From Rosistilla carotiformis (GTDB taxonomy: Bacteria > Planctomycetota > Planctomycetia > Pirellulales > Pirellulaceae): a DNA stretch of 64,000 bases. Every line of letters begins with the position of its first letter. The stretch's first letter is position 1. The notes beneath the pieces are model-generated. The model had not been told where the DNA came from. It worked only from the letters and a program-made list of their open reading frames with translations, and ran no database searches. The position numbers were made by a program, and so were the translations under genes. Of the stretch, positions 34,849 to 43,795 are shown one piece after another. The stretch is from contig NZ_CP036348.1 in assembly GCF_007753095.1 (NCBI RefSeq), positions 372,001 through 436,000 on the forward strand, read 5' to 3'.

Positions 34849-36768
34849 ATGCTTAAACCTTTTACAAAATACAACCTTCGGCAACTTGTTGGCATGTGCT
34901 GCGTGCTGCTGTTTACGACCGGCTGGATGGTGGCCGCTGCCGATGATTTGAGTGCTGACCAGGTTGGAGACGATTCCGTCACGATCGTCACGTTAGGCGA
35001 TTCGATTACGAAAGGGGTGCGATCGGGAGTGACGGCGGAGCAGACGTTTGCCGCACTGGTCGAGAAGGGGCTGCTGCAAAATGGGGTTAAGGCACGCGTT
35101 GTTAATGTCGGAATCGGTGGCGAGCGAACCGATCAGGCGCTGAAACGGCTGGATCGGATTGTCGAACTTCCGGCGGAAACGAACTCACTTGCCGCGAACT
35201 CCACCATGCAGCCCGATATCGTGACGATCATGTACGGCACCAACGATAGTTATGTGGATAAGGGGAAGGCGACCAGTCGGATCACTGTGGATGCGTATCG
35301 CGACAACTTGCAGACGATGGTTGTTGAGCTGCTTCGGCGTGGCATTCTTCCTGTCTTGATGACGGAACCGCGTTGGTCCGAAAAAGCGTCGGTCAATGGT
35401 GTTGGTGAGAATCCAAATGTTCGTCTGGAGCCATTTGTGGTTGCCTGTCGTGAAACGGCGGCCAAGTGGCGGGTTCCGTTGATCGATCATTTTGCCGCCT
35501 GGACCGAGGCCGGCGACGCTGGTACCAATCTGCACCAATGGACCACCGATGGCTGTCATCCGAATCCGACAGGGCACCAGGAACTTGCGGATTTGATGTT
35601 GCCGGTACTGCAGCAGGCGGTGGGGCCCGAACTGAAGACTCGCCAGAAACTGGCCGCAGGAAAAAACGTACGCGTTGTCTGTTTTGGCGACAGCGTAACC
35701 GGGGTTTATTATCACACCGGCAGCCGCCGGGCGTATACCGACATGCTGGGGATCGCTCTGCGGCAAGCTGCGCCCCAGGCGAATATCGAAATGATAAACG
35801 CAGGGATCAGCGGCCACACCACCGAAAATGCGTTAGCTCGCATCGATCGCGATGTCATCGCTCACCAACCCGATCTGGTCACTGTGATGTTCGGCCTGAA
35901 CGATATGACGCGAGTGCCACTGGAGAAGTACCGCGAGAATCTGAAGGCGATCGTCCAGAAGTGCCAGGCTGCCGGCAGCGAAGTGGTTCTGGCCACTCCA
36001 AATAATGTCATTACCACCGCCGATCGCCCGACGGAAAAGTTGATTCAGTATTGCGACGTCATTCGTCACGTTGGCAGCGAATTGAACGTTCACGTCTGCG
36101 ATGTGTATCGAGAGTTGGACGCGGTTCGGGAAGATGCGGCGTTCGAATGGCGACTGTTGATGAGCGACCCCATTCACCCGAACATGGCGGGGCACAAGCG
36201 GATCGCTACCTGTCTTGCTCAGTCGATCACTCGGCAGCGTCAGTCGCTCGACGATGTTCCTGCTCCGGCGAATCCTGTTGATAGAACTCTAGAGTCGCTG
36301 AGCGAAGGGAAGCCGGTTCGAATCCTCGCCATGCCTCCCTTCGACAAATCGATTGCCCCGGCACTTCGGACGTTCTATCCCGACGCTGAAATCACAGTCG
36401 ATGCGTGGCCGACCGAAAAACTTACGCTTGCCGAAATTGAAGCTTCGGCCAAGGGACGCGTCAGATCGCTAAAGCCCGACCTTGTCCTGATCTCCGTACC
36501 TCGCAGCGCAGCGTCTGACAGCGACGAAGCGTTTGCCGAGTCTTACGCATGGATCATGAACTGGTCGTTGAACTTCGGTTCACCGACCTGGGATGTTGTC
36601 GTCGCGCATCCTGCGGTGACTGATCTGACTTCGGAGCTTACCCAACGCGACGATTTGGTTCGCCGATTGGTTAATGCCCAGGACCTGTCACTGATCGACC
36701 GCCCCGCTGGCAGTACAGCCACTGCGGAGGAAATTCTGCTTCAGTGGCTGCAGCAGTTTGCGAAGTAA
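34849..36768 (+). CDS. Tandem SGNH/GDSL hydrolase, exported
   Basis: A 639-residue protein with a signal region (residues 1-31) and two complete SGNH esterase domains. Domain 1: GDSIT with Ser52, the INVGIGG-like block NVGIGGERT, YGTND and the Asp-His pair in DGCHPNPTGH. Domain 2: GDSVT with Ser282, NAGISGHTT, FGLND and DPIHPNMAGH. Both catalytic sets are intact. The last 120 residues look like a third, degraded SGNH core (KPDLVLISVPRSA) without Ser or Asn blocks. Carbohydrate esterase or lipase-type activity outside the cytoplasm is likely. ATG 34849 is chosen because the signal peptide follows. No operon partner. Confidence 0.88.
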   Translation: MLKPFTKYNLRQLVGMCCVLLFTTGWMVAAADDLSADQVGDDSVTIVTLGDSITKGVRSGVTAEQTFAALVEKGLLQNGVKARVVNVGIGGERTDQALKRLDRIVELPAETNSLAANSTMQPDIVTIMYGTNDSYVDKGKATSRITVDAYRDNLQTMVVELLRRGILPVLMTEPRWSEKASVNGVGENPNVRLEPFVVACRETAAKWRVPLIDHFAAWTEAGDAGTNLHQWTTDGCHPNPTGHQELADLMLPVLQQAVGPELKTRQKLAAGKNVRVVCFGDSVTGVYYHTGSRRAYTDMLGIALRQAAPQANIEMINAGISGHTTENALARIDRDVIAHQPDLVTVMFGLNDMTRVPLEKYRENLKAIVQKCQAAGSEVVLATPNNVITTADRPTEKLIQYCDVIRHVGSELNVHVCDVYRELDAVREDAAFEWRLLMSDPIHPNMAGHKRIATCLAQSITRQRQSLDDVPAPANPVDRTLESLSEGKPVRILAMPPFDKSIAPALRTFYPDAEITVDAWPTEKLTLAEIEASAKGRVRSLKPDLVLISVPRSAASDSDEAFAESYAWIMNWSLNFGSPTWDVVVAHPAVTDLTSELTQRDDLVRRLVNAQDLSLIDRPAGSTATAEEILLQWLQQFAK

Positions 36769-36859
36769 ACATCGATGAAAAACAAGTGGCTAGCGGGGCG
36801 TTGAAATACTCCATCAATAACCTGCTAAGCAGGTCGCATTCTGTTTTTTCGTTTAACCG

Positions 36860-37000
36860 CAATACCGTTTAACGAAGCGTAGTGGACGAGGTTGCGAGTC
36901 CTTTTGCATCAGACTAAATCGCTGGGAATCGTATCCTCGTCCTCTACATCCCGCCGCTCATTCTTTCGACGCTCCGAGACTCCTTCGTTGAACGGTATTG
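36860..37000. repeat. Palindromic element family 1, copy B (inverted)
   Basis: Reading the minus strand gives the same order as copy A at 23944-24083: CAATACCGTTCAACGAAG, AGCGGCGGGATGTAG, GTCTGATGCAAAAGGACTCG, CTTCGTTAAACGGTATTG. The stem is more eroded here (several mismatches such as GTAGAGGACGAGGATACG). It sits in the 313-base gap between the SGNH and LamG genes, which are convergent. Confidence 0.82.
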
Positions 37001-37005
37001 CGTTT

Positions 37006-37063
37006 AACCGCGAGCCCCTCGGGCCGCGCGACCCAGGAAGCGCGGGGCGATGCCCTCGCGGTT
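37006..37063. repeat. Short GC-rich palindrome beside family 1 copy B
   Basis: AACCGCGAG (37006-37014) is complementary to CTCGCGGTT (37055-37063), enclosing a GC-rich loop with its own partial pairing. It ends 19 bases after the stop codon of the minus-strand LamG gene, so it may also act in termination. Confidence 0.5.
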
Positions 37064-37081
37064 GACCTAGAAAATTTCGGT

Positions 37082-38008
37082 TCACTTTGTCGCTGGCGGA
37101 TGCAGATCTCGGATGCCGTTTTTCAGGCTGTAGAGCTGCTTCACTTCGTCCTGGTCCAGAACGCGGTTGAATACGCCCAGGTCGTCCATGTATCCGACGT
37201 AAGATGCACCCAGAACGAGTAACACCTGCGACGGATCCCAGCCGAAGGTCAGGTCCCAGTTCTCGATCGCTCCTTGCAGTTCGCCGTTGATATACAAACG
37301 ACCCGCTTGTGGTTTGCTCTTGTCGTTGACGTTCTCGAGCGTGAATACAACGTGCGTCCATTCCTCACGTGTGAACGGAGGACGATCGACTTGCACCATC
37401 GGGCGTTTGTTAAATGGGATATCCGCCCAGGATACATTGTCAGGATTCCAGATATGGAACAGCGGGCGAATGGCATAACGGAAATAACGTGGCGTTTCAT
37501 CTTTTGAGAACTCAAGGAAGATGAACCCCTTTTTCCCGTTGTCGCCAACGATCTGGATTGGATCGCAGTAGCCGGGCTCGAGGTCCAAGTCTGGATTCAA
37601 TTTCAACCAGACCGAAACGGTGGTGCTCCAATTATCGTCGTTGTAACCAAGGACACCACCGTCTTTAAATGTTGGCTGAAAACCGCTCTTCTTTGGGAAA
37701 TGCAACGCACCTCCAAATCGTCCAGCCTCAGGACGAAGCTTTGCGTCGTCGTTCGCTTCGGCGCGAAGCAACTTTCCGCTTCGCCGGACGTAACAAATTT
37801 TGTCGCCGGTCGAGAAGTCCGCGTCCAAGCCCTTGTCGAATGAAGCGTGCAGTGTCAGAGCGGAAGCGAGTTTGCTGTTCGATGGGATCGGTGTTTGGAC
37901 TTTGGCTTCGTGTTCGGCCAATGCGGCGGAGGTTAGCATCGCGATGGCGACGGCAATGCTGAGGATTGGAACGGTTCGTCGAATCAAATACAGGGCGGGG
38001 CTACTCAT
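37082..38008 (-). CDS. Exported LamG-like (concanavalin A fold) protein
   Basis: A 308-residue protein with signal peptide (to about residue 31, AALA). The rest is a single LamG/concanavalin A-like jelly roll: ALTLHASFDKGLDADFS at the start, GGALHFPKK, NWSTTVSVWLKLNPD, WTHVVFTLENVND, GRLYINGELQGAIENW and the closing YMDDLGVFNRVLDQDEVKQL. Such domains bind glycans or proteins in extracellular assemblies. No catalytic motif is seen. A similar LamG module forms the C-terminal half of the FecR protein at 56-58 kb. Convergent with the SGNH hydrolase gene. Confidence 0.87.
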   Translation of the reverse strand: MSSPALYLIRRTVPILSIAVAIAMLTSAALAEHEAKVQTPIPSNSKLASALTLHASFDKGLDADFSTGDKICYVRRSGKLLRAEANDDAKLRPEAGRFGGALHFPKKSGFQPTFKDGGVLGYNDDNWSTTVSVWLKLNPDLDLEPGYCDPIQIVGDNGKKGFIFLEFSKDETPRYFRYAIRPLFHIWNPDNVSWADIPFNKRPMVQVDRPPFTREEWTHVVFTLENVNDKSKPQAGRLYINGELQGAIENWDLTFGWDPSQVLLVLGASYVGYMDDLGVFNRVLDQDEVKQLYSLKNGIRDLHPPATK

Positions 38009-38315
38009 CGGGTGGGCTCTCTTGAGTGATTTGATGGTGGGAGGCGGGAGGATGACCTTGAAGGAATCTTTTCGTAGGACGACTTGAAATCATATTCCCT
38101 GCACTTGCTCTTGTCACGGAATCTGGCAAGCCTCGATCGTGCGCCTTCGCAACGGCGATCAATGGCTACCGTCACAGGAGGGATGCATCCGTTGCAGTCT
38201 GCTATGGACGGGATTATGCTCCGGACCGGCTGCCATTGGCCCCATCGAGCAGGGATTGGGGCGGGCGGTTCATCGACAAATTGGCGGACCGTTGGTCCTT
38301 CGGTTCTTTGTTGCG

Positions 38316-38712
38316 GACACGTTACCCAGGCCTGCACTTCGCTCGCGGGGCTCGCCTCGTTTGGCCTGGGCTATGCAAAGGATTGGAGCTTCGCCCCTCG
38401 GAACCACGCGGTTTTGAGCCGCAGATGCGCCGTAGGCTTTACGTGGACGCCACTACCGCGGCTTCGAATAGGTTTGACCGTCGGCACGCGTTACCCAGGC
38501 CTGCACTTCGCTCGCGGGGCTCGCTTCGTTTGGCCTGGGCTATGCAAAGGATCGGAGCTTCGCCCCTCGGAGCCACGCGGTTTTGAACCGCAGATGCGCC
38601 GGTAGGCTTTACGCGGACCCCACTGCCGCGGTTTCGTCTTGGGGTGACCGTCGGCACGCGTTACCCAGGCCGAAGACTCCGCTTGCAGAGCTCGGTTTGC
38701 TTGGTCTGGGGT
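38316..38712. repeat. ~170-bp tandem repeat, two full copies and a partial third
   Basis: GTTACCCAGGCC recurs at 38321, 38490 and 38660 (steps of 169 and 170). Each full unit carries CCCAGGCC and GGCCTGGG about 40 bases apart, which can pair, followed by GGTTTTGA and the CCGCAGATGCGCC segment. The third copy diverges after about 20 bases. It lies in the 906-base gap 38009-38914; the rest of that gap shows no gene and no further structure. A solo relative is at 34655-34745. Confidence 0.88.
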
Positions 38713-38914
38713 AGGAGAACGCTTGTTGGTAAGTTTTTTTCGGTTCCTTCGGCGTTGTTCTTTGGGCGGAGCCAAGGTTCTGCGGGATTGCATTGTTCCG
38801 GTTTTGCGGGTTGGTCGCGTCGAGCGGGCTTGCTTCATGCAAGCGTTCGAATCGGTCGATTCATAACAACACATCGTCCGTCAATCGAACCAACGACCTC
38901 GCGAGGATCGCGCC

Positions 38915-39322
38915 GTGTTAACAAGAATTGCCTGTCTCTCGTTGCTCGCGCTGAGTGCCTTGCCCGCTTTGGCGGATCATCCCTACGGAAGTCTCGACTT
39001 GCCGCGGGTCGAGCTGTTCGATTGGGTCGAACGCATCGAGCCGCTGTCGTATCGAGCTCGTTACAATCGGCCGCGCTACGTTGGCGGTAAGATCGCGTTT
39101 TACATCGCGCCAAGCAGCCAAGGGGCGATGTCGTGGCACGAGAACGTCCACAACGGAAACTACCGAAATCACGCCGGGCCGACGATTAAGAAGTACTATT
39201 ATCCCAAGCCATGGGAAGCCTTGCAGGTAGGTCCCCGCAGCGCTACGCAGGGGCAATACAAAGTGCTCGAGGTTAGTCCGGCCGAAGTTGAATCGGTGAT
39301 CATCGAACCGCCAGCCAACTGA
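38915..39322 (+). CDS. Small exported protein of unknown function
   Basis: A 135-residue protein from GTG 38915, with AGGA ten bases upstream. The first 20 residues (RIACLSLLALSALPALA) are a signal peptide. The mature part has many Tyr and Trp residues (YRARYNRPRYVGGKIAFYIAP, HENVHNGNYRNHAGP, KKYYYPKPWEAL) and no known domain; I think relatives exist only in planctomycetes. It stands alone between the ~170-bp repeat array and the minisatellite region. Confidence 0.7.
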   Translation: MLTRIACLSLLALSALPALADHPYGSLDLPRVELFDWVERIEPLSYRARYNRPRYVGGKIAFYIAPSSQGAMSWHENVHNGNYRNHAGPTIKKYYYPKPWEALQVGPRSATQGQYKVLEVSPAEVESVIIEPPAN

Positions 39323-39768
39323 TTAGTGCATCGCCATCATTGCGGTTCCTCTGCCAGACTAGGCAACTCTCGGCTGCGACCGCGCTCACATGTCTTCCTG
39401 TGTGTAACGAACTTCACCGTTTGTAAAGCGTGTTGGGAGGGGGACGATCGCGAAGCGAGCAAACGGCATCGAGGGCAGCCATCCTGCGCAACGTTTGCTG
39501 CAGCGCTGAAGAGGTCGATTGGGATGCGTGCTGGGAGTTAAGGGGGCTGGCTGGACCTTGCAAGGCGGCTGAATGAGGCTCATCTTTACTCTGCGGAGTC
39601 GGAGCGATATGCGGGGATCCTACGGTTGGTCCAAACTGCCACTCCTTCCGTGATCGCTTCGGTATCTCGTAAATCGCCTGAAGGCCCAATCTTGAGGCCC
39701 TCGCTCGGTCTCGTTGTCGCTTTGCGACTCCGGTGAGTTTCTCTTGCGTGCAAAGAGTTTTGGGTATT

Positions 39769-39891
39769 GGGTATTTGGGTGCTGGGTATTTGGGTGCTGG
39801 GTATTTGGGTGCTGGGTATTTGGGTGCTGGGTATTTGGGTGCTGGGTATTTGGGTGCTGGGTATTTGGGTGCTGGGTATTTGGGTGCTGGC
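39769..39891. repeat. 15-bp minisatellite, about eight copies
   Basis: The unit TATTTGGGTGCTGGG is repeated with almost no variation about eight times. Because 15 is a multiple of three, all frames through it stay open and would encode pentapeptide repeats (GIWVL on the plus strand, STQIP on the minus strand), but no frame has a credible start and context. It is in the 752-base gap 39323-40074, upstream of the tetR gene. The rest of that gap shows nothing recognisable. Confidence 0.9.
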
Positions 39892-40054
39892 AGGTGAGGG
39901 CTCTTTGCGTTGTGTTCTCTTTTGGTTGTTGTTGCTGCGGAGGAACTTGCGGTCGGTCTGCCCGATCGCGGTCGGCGAATTCATGGATTCTTCATGTTTG
40001 CAATTTTTGCTTGCGTCCTGGCGTGGTAGGATTTACCTGAATGGCGAAACGGAA

Positions 40055-40064
40055 CGGTCTACTT
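40055..40064 (+). promoter_or_regulatory. Half-site matching the putative TetR operator
   Basis: CGGTCTACTT lies 10 bases before the tetR start codon and is the exact complement of AAGTAGACCG, the left arm of the near-palindrome after the gene. It may be an autoregulatory site, though its partner half (CGAAACGG) is poor. Confidence 0.4.
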
Positions 40065-40074
40065 GGGGATTGTG

Positions 40075-40671
40075 ATGCGTGGGAACGTGCTGAGAGAGTA
40101 TCTGGTTGAAACGGCGACAACGATCTTCTATCGCGATGGTTTCCGTGCAACTGGCGTCGATGCGATCGCCAAAGAGTGCAATGTTGCCAAGAAGAGCCTC
40201 TACAACCACTTTCCGAGCAAAGATCTGTTGATCGCGGAGGTTCTTCGGTGGAGGCACGTTGCATGGGTTGAATCGGTGGAGCGAACGATCGGTGCGGCAA
40301 ATGGGCCTGAAGACGCCATCATGGAGTTGTTCGATGCGACCGGGCGGGCGGTTCGCACCCCAAAATACCGCGGCTGTATCTTCTTCAATGCCGCCATCGA
40401 GTTCCCCGACGCATGTCCCGAAATCGGCTCGATCATCGATGAAAACGTTCGCTATTCCCATCGACGATTGGTCGAATTGGCGACCGAGGCTGGCTTGGAA
40501 AACCCTGAGTTGGTCGCGATTCAGATCGGCGTGTTGCGGCGCGGCGCTCAAGTAACCGCGATGGCGTCAGGAGATGCCGACGTGGTGGGGTTTGCCAAAG
40601 AATTGGCGTCGCAGGTTATCGCTGATGCGAAGCGTCCCAAGTCGAAAAAACGAGTCCGCCGCAAGGCTTGA
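40075..40671 (+). CDS. TetR/AcrR family transcriptional regulator
   Basis: A 198-residue repressor-type protein. Residues 10-55 are the TetR HTH domain (FYRDGFRATGVDAIAKECN, then KKSLYNHFPSKDLL). The ligand domain includes YRGCIFFNAAIEFPD, as in regulators of the NemR/YxaF type that sense electrophiles or small drugs; Cys in RGCIF is at the place where such sensors have a reactive or structural residue, which is inference. The C-terminus is very basic (KRPKSKKRVRRKA). ATG 40075 is chosen over GTG 40072 and TTG 40063. Operator-like sites flank the gene. Confidence 0.9.
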   Translation: MRGNVLREYLVETATTIFYRDGFRATGVDAIAKECNVAKKSLYNHFPSKDLLIAEVLRWRHVAWVESVERTIGAANGPEDAIMELFDATGRAVRTPKYRGCIFFNAAIEFPDACPEIGSIIDENVRYSHRRLVELATEAGLENPELVAIQIGVLRRGAQVTAMASGDADVVGFAKELASQVIADAKRPKSKKRVRRKA

Positions 40672-40690
40672 GTCGGATTGTTGGGTTGAC

Positions 40691-40716
40691 CGAAGTAGAC
40701 CGCTCGGTTACTTTCG
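40691..40716. promoter_or_regulatory. Near-palindromic putative TetR operator
   Basis: AAGTAGACCG, then CT, then CGGTTACTTT: apart from one extra G in the left arm it is a perfect inverted repeat, and CG/TTCG continues the symmetry outside. It looks like the TAGACC-N4-GGTCTA class bound by NemR-type TetR proteins. It lies 20 bases after the tetR stop codon and ahead of a short frame and the aldo/keto reductase gene. Confidence 0.5.
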
Positions 40717-40810
40717 GGTGAGTCGCTGTTGTTAGGAGCTTTCGTTGCTCGAGTCGCAATGAGCGTCGCGTTGTCTTGTTGCCGCAATTCCGAATCCTCG
40801 GAGAACGAAC

Positions 40811-40936
40811 ATGAAAACGATACCCACCAGCCTTCGCTCAATGTTTCTTTTCTTTGATGCGAGGGATCTGTTGCGATGGTGCTTTCAGCCTTGTCGCAAA
40901 GACCTCAGCAATAGCGTTGCGGATTGGTGTATTTGA
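40811..40936 (+). CDS. Possible 41-residue peptide
   Basis: A short frame (MKTIPTSLRSMFLFFDARDL...) with a good ribosome site (GGAGAACGAAC before ATG). It shows no domain. It could be a genuine small peptide, the remnant of a TetR-controlled gene, or chance. It is the only coding candidate in the 466-base gap 40672-41137 between tetR and the reductase gene; the remaining bases of the gap show nothing else besides the operator. Confidence 0.3.
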   Translation: MKTIPTSLRSMFLFFDARDLLRWCFQPCRKDLSNSVADWCI

Positions 40937-41137
40937 CGCACCACTAGAGTCTATCGATTGACTTGCGAATCCCACGCGTTGTTCGATCTTGCCCGTCGCT
41001 TCGGCAAGTTGGGATGCCGGTTCCTCGTCATGGCGGAGTCGTGAAGGCGGTTGGTCTTGTTTCTATTGCCTCCGCTCTCGTTTGAGACTTCCATTCGAAG
41101 TCGCGTTTACGCACTGTCTACCAAAGGGAATGATTGC

Positions 41138-42304
41138 ATGATGACACGAAGAAATTTGATGCAAGCTGGAGCGGCCTTGGGGATGGGGGCTGTTGTCGGT
41201 GGTGCCGCTTCTGCACAAGCTTTAAAGGTTCAGAATTCGACCGGCGAATTCATGAAAACGAAAGGCAATATTGATCGCGATGCGGCGTTGCCAATGAACG
41301 AAACTGGCAACGGCAAACGCTATCGGCCCAGTTCTAGGATGGGACTCGGGGGACTTGCTGCGGGGAATGGGTTCAACACGATTTCAAGCGATGAAGAAAT
41401 CCTGCAAATGCTGAATGCAGCCTGGGATTCGGGAGTCCGTTACTTCGACACCGCTCCGTTTTATGGTTTGAGTCTCAGCGAGCGACGGTTCGGAGATTTG
41501 TTGCGAAATAAGAACCGCGACGACTATGTCTTGTCGTCGAAGGTAGGACGACTTCTTACACCTTCGGCAGAGCCTTTGCCAAAACGATGGCACTGGGCAA
41601 ACCACTCTCCCTTTCATTACAGGTACGACTATTCTGCCGCGGGAACGCGTCGATCGGTGGAGGACACGCTGCATCGCATCGGTGTGTCATCGCTCGACAT
41701 CGTCTTCATTCACGATCTTTCTCCTCAGAACAGCGACTTCGGTGACGACTGGCTTAAGTATTTTGACGAAGCTGTCAACGGCGCGATGCCAGAGCTGACG
41801 AAGATGCGGGAAGAGGGGATGATCAAAGCGTGGGGGCTGGGGATCAACACATCCCATGCGGTCAGCAAAACGCTGGATGTTGCAGATCCAGATATCTTTA
41901 TACTGGCGCTCCAGTATTCCATCTTGGACCATCAAGAGGCATTGGACAAAACCTTTCCTCTGTTAGATGAACGCGACATTTCGGTCGTTGTTGGTGCGCC
42001 ACTCAATGGCGGGTTCCTGGCGGGACGAGATCGGTTTAATTATTCGAGCTTCATTCCCGAAGAGATGAAAACGAAATTTGCAGCGATAAACGATGTCGCA
42101 GGGAAGTATGGAATCGATATCAAAACAGCTGCACTTCAATTTGCAGAGGCACCATCCACCGTCTCGGCGATTATCCCCGGTGCGCGAACAGCTCAGCAGG
42201 TGAACGAAAACATCGCCTCGATGAAGGTTGGAATCCCAGAAGCATTTTGGAGTGAATTGAAGACCAAGAATCTTATCGCTCAGAATGCTCCAACAGGCTC
42301 TTGA
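41138..42304 (+). CDS. Tat-exported aldo/keto reductase
   Basis: A 388-residue aldo/keto reductase of the D-threo-aldose dehydrogenase-like group. The N-terminus MMTRRNLMQAGAALGMGAVV is a twin-arginine signal peptide, so the enzyme would reach the periplasm folded with its cofactor. The catalytic tetrad is complete: Asp and Tyr in YFDTAPFYG, Lys in VLSSKVGR, His in IVFIHDLS. The NADPH-binding end has SAIIPGARTAQQVNEN. ATG 41138 (or 41141) has AAAGGGA upstream. It is followed by the PQQ-propeller gene in the same direction (119 bases), and tetR is upstream. Confidence 0.9.
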   Translation: MMTRRNLMQAGAALGMGAVVGGAASAQALKVQNSTGEFMKTKGNIDRDAALPMNETGNGKRYRPSSRMGLGGLAAGNGFNTISSDEEILQMLNAAWDSGVRYFDTAPFYGLSLSERRFGDLLRNKNRDDYVLSSKVGRLLTPSAEPLPKRWHWANHSPFHYRYDYSAAGTRRSVEDTLHRIGVSSLDIVFIHDLSPQNSDFGDDWLKYFDEAVNGAMPELTKMREEGMIKAWGLGINTSHAVSKTLDVADPDIFILALQYSILDHQEALDKTFPLLDERDISVVVGAPLNGGFLAGRDRFNYSSFIPEEMKTKFAAINDVAGKYGIDIKTAALQFAEAPSTVSAIIPGARTAQQVNENIASMKVGIPEAFWSELKTKNLIAQNAPTGS

Positions 42305-42423
42305 ATTTGATGGTGTAATGGGGCTGCTTGCTTTTGATTTCCCCGTTGCGCTTCGCGTTCTTGGGTCGGCGGTGCCTGGGGGCAATTTTTTCGAATGTCC
42401 GATGACGCAAAAGGATTCCTTCC

Positions 42424-43674
42424 ATGAAACTGTTCCTCCAAGGTCCACGCCTTGTTCTGCTTGCTGTGGGATTCAGCTGTTCGTTACTGTCGGCTAGCGA
42501 TGTCGTCTGGCCAGGTTTTCTCGGTCCAAAACGGGATGGCTGGGTGAGTCATTTTCAGCCGCCCGCTGCGTGGCCGAAGTCGCTGAGCAAGGTCTGGCAA
42601 ATCGAAGTCGGGACGGGATACGGGTCTCCATTGGTCGACAACAATCGTGTCTACCAGCACGCGCGGCAGGGGATGGACGAAGTGTTGCGGTGTGTTGACC
42701 TAGCTACGGGGAAGGAGGTCTGGAAGCAGACGCACGCGGTTCCCTTTAAGGCCTCCTCGGGCGGTGAGAGGCATGGGAACGGCCCGAAGTCGACACCGAT
42801 TCTTGCGGACGGCCGAATCTTCACGATGAGCAGCCTTGGTGATATTTCGGCTTGGGATGCGGAGACGGGGGAGCTTCTATGGCGCAGTGACTACGGAAAA
42901 CGTTTCTCGCAAAATCACCCAAACTGGGGCGCCTCGACTTCGCCGGTTATCGATGGGGATCACGTGGTCGCCCACTTCGGGAATGACGATGAAGGGGCAT
43001 TGATTGCGTTAGACGCCAAGACGGGTGAGGAAGTCTGGAGTCAGGGGAACGATGGAGCTGCCTATTCATCACCTCTGGTTGTCGAAATTCACGGTGTTCG
43101 CCAGATCGTCGACTGGAACCATCGCGCCCTTGTAGGTGTGGACAGTCGCTCGGGAGAGGCGTTGTGGGAGTTTCCGCTTCCGCAATTCACCAGTAATCAA
43201 AACATGCCGACGCCCACGTTTCACAACGGGCGAATCCTCTTAGGTGGTGAAAATCGCGGCATCTATGGACTTGAGCCGGAGTTGCATGAGGGCAAATGGG
43301 CGGTGAAGGAACGCTGGTTCCAAAAAGATGTTGCTTTGGACATGAGCACCGCCGTGATCAATGGAGACCTATTGTTTGGATTCTCGCACTATAAGGCTGG
43401 GCAACTGTTCTGTTTGGATACGGAGACCGGCGAAGTTTTGTGGCGGGGGCCGGGGCGAACGGGAGCCAACGTGGCATTTCTTTCGATTCCGGATCACGTT
43501 ATCGCGTTGTTTGACGGTGGGCGATTGCAGGTGATCAAGGCGACCGGCAAGGGGCTTGAAGAAGTCGCCAGCTATCGGGTCGCTGATAGCGAGACTTGGG
43601 CACCACCTGTGCTGTTGGGCACCGGTCTCCTGATCAAGGACCAGCAGAGCCTGACGCGATGGTCGTTTGAGTAG
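42424..43674 (+). CDS. PQQ-like beta-propeller protein, exported
   Basis: A 416-residue protein with a signal peptide (cleavage around residue 25) followed by a quinoprotein-type propeller. Blade motifs are visible about every 45 residues: DLATGKEVWKQ, DAETGELLWRS, DAKTGEEVWSQ, DSRSGEALWEF, DTETGEVLWRG. The opening WPGFLGPKRDG is the usual start in planctomycete members. The cofactor-binding residues of true PQQ dehydrogenases are not evident, so a scaffold or interaction role is more likely. AAAGGA upstream supports ATG 42424. It follows the aldo/keto reductase gene. Confidence 0.9.
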   Translation: MKLFLQGPRLVLLAVGFSCSLLSASDVVWPGFLGPKRDGWVSHFQPPAAWPKSLSKVWQIEVGTGYGSPLVDNNRVYQHARQGMDEVLRCVDLATGKEVWKQTHAVPFKASSGGERHGNGPKSTPILADGRIFTMSSLGDISAWDAETGELLWRSDYGKRFSQNHPNWGASTSPVIDGDHVVAHFGNDDEGALIALDAKTGEEVWSQGNDGAAYSSPLVVEIHGVRQIVDWNHRALVGVDSRSGEALWEFPLPQFTSNQNMPTPTFHNGRILLGGENRGIYGLEPELHEGKWAVKERWFQKDVALDMSTAVINGDLLFGFSHYKAGQLFCLDTETGEVLWRGPGRTGANVAFLSIPDHVIALFDGGRLQVIKATGKGLEEVASYRVADSETWAPPVLLGTGLLIKDQQSLTRWSFE

Positions 43675-43795
43675 TTCGATCTTCGAGGCTCGCGTCCTCC
43701 CGGTCGCGGACTGAATTCGATGCGGGGGGGCAAGCTGCTGGCCTGTCGCGATCAGCAGCTGATTTATCAGACAGGATGCCTGTCCCACTTTACGC

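Noticed and set aside
36305-36335. tRNA T-loop-like GGTTCGAATCC
   Set aside because: It lies inside the SGNH hydrolase reading frame and has no acceptor stem or anticodon arm around it.
39714-40075. Repeat protein encoded by the 15-bp minisatellite
   Set aside because: All frames stay open only because 15 is a multiple of three; no start region, signal peptide or conserved flank supports translation.
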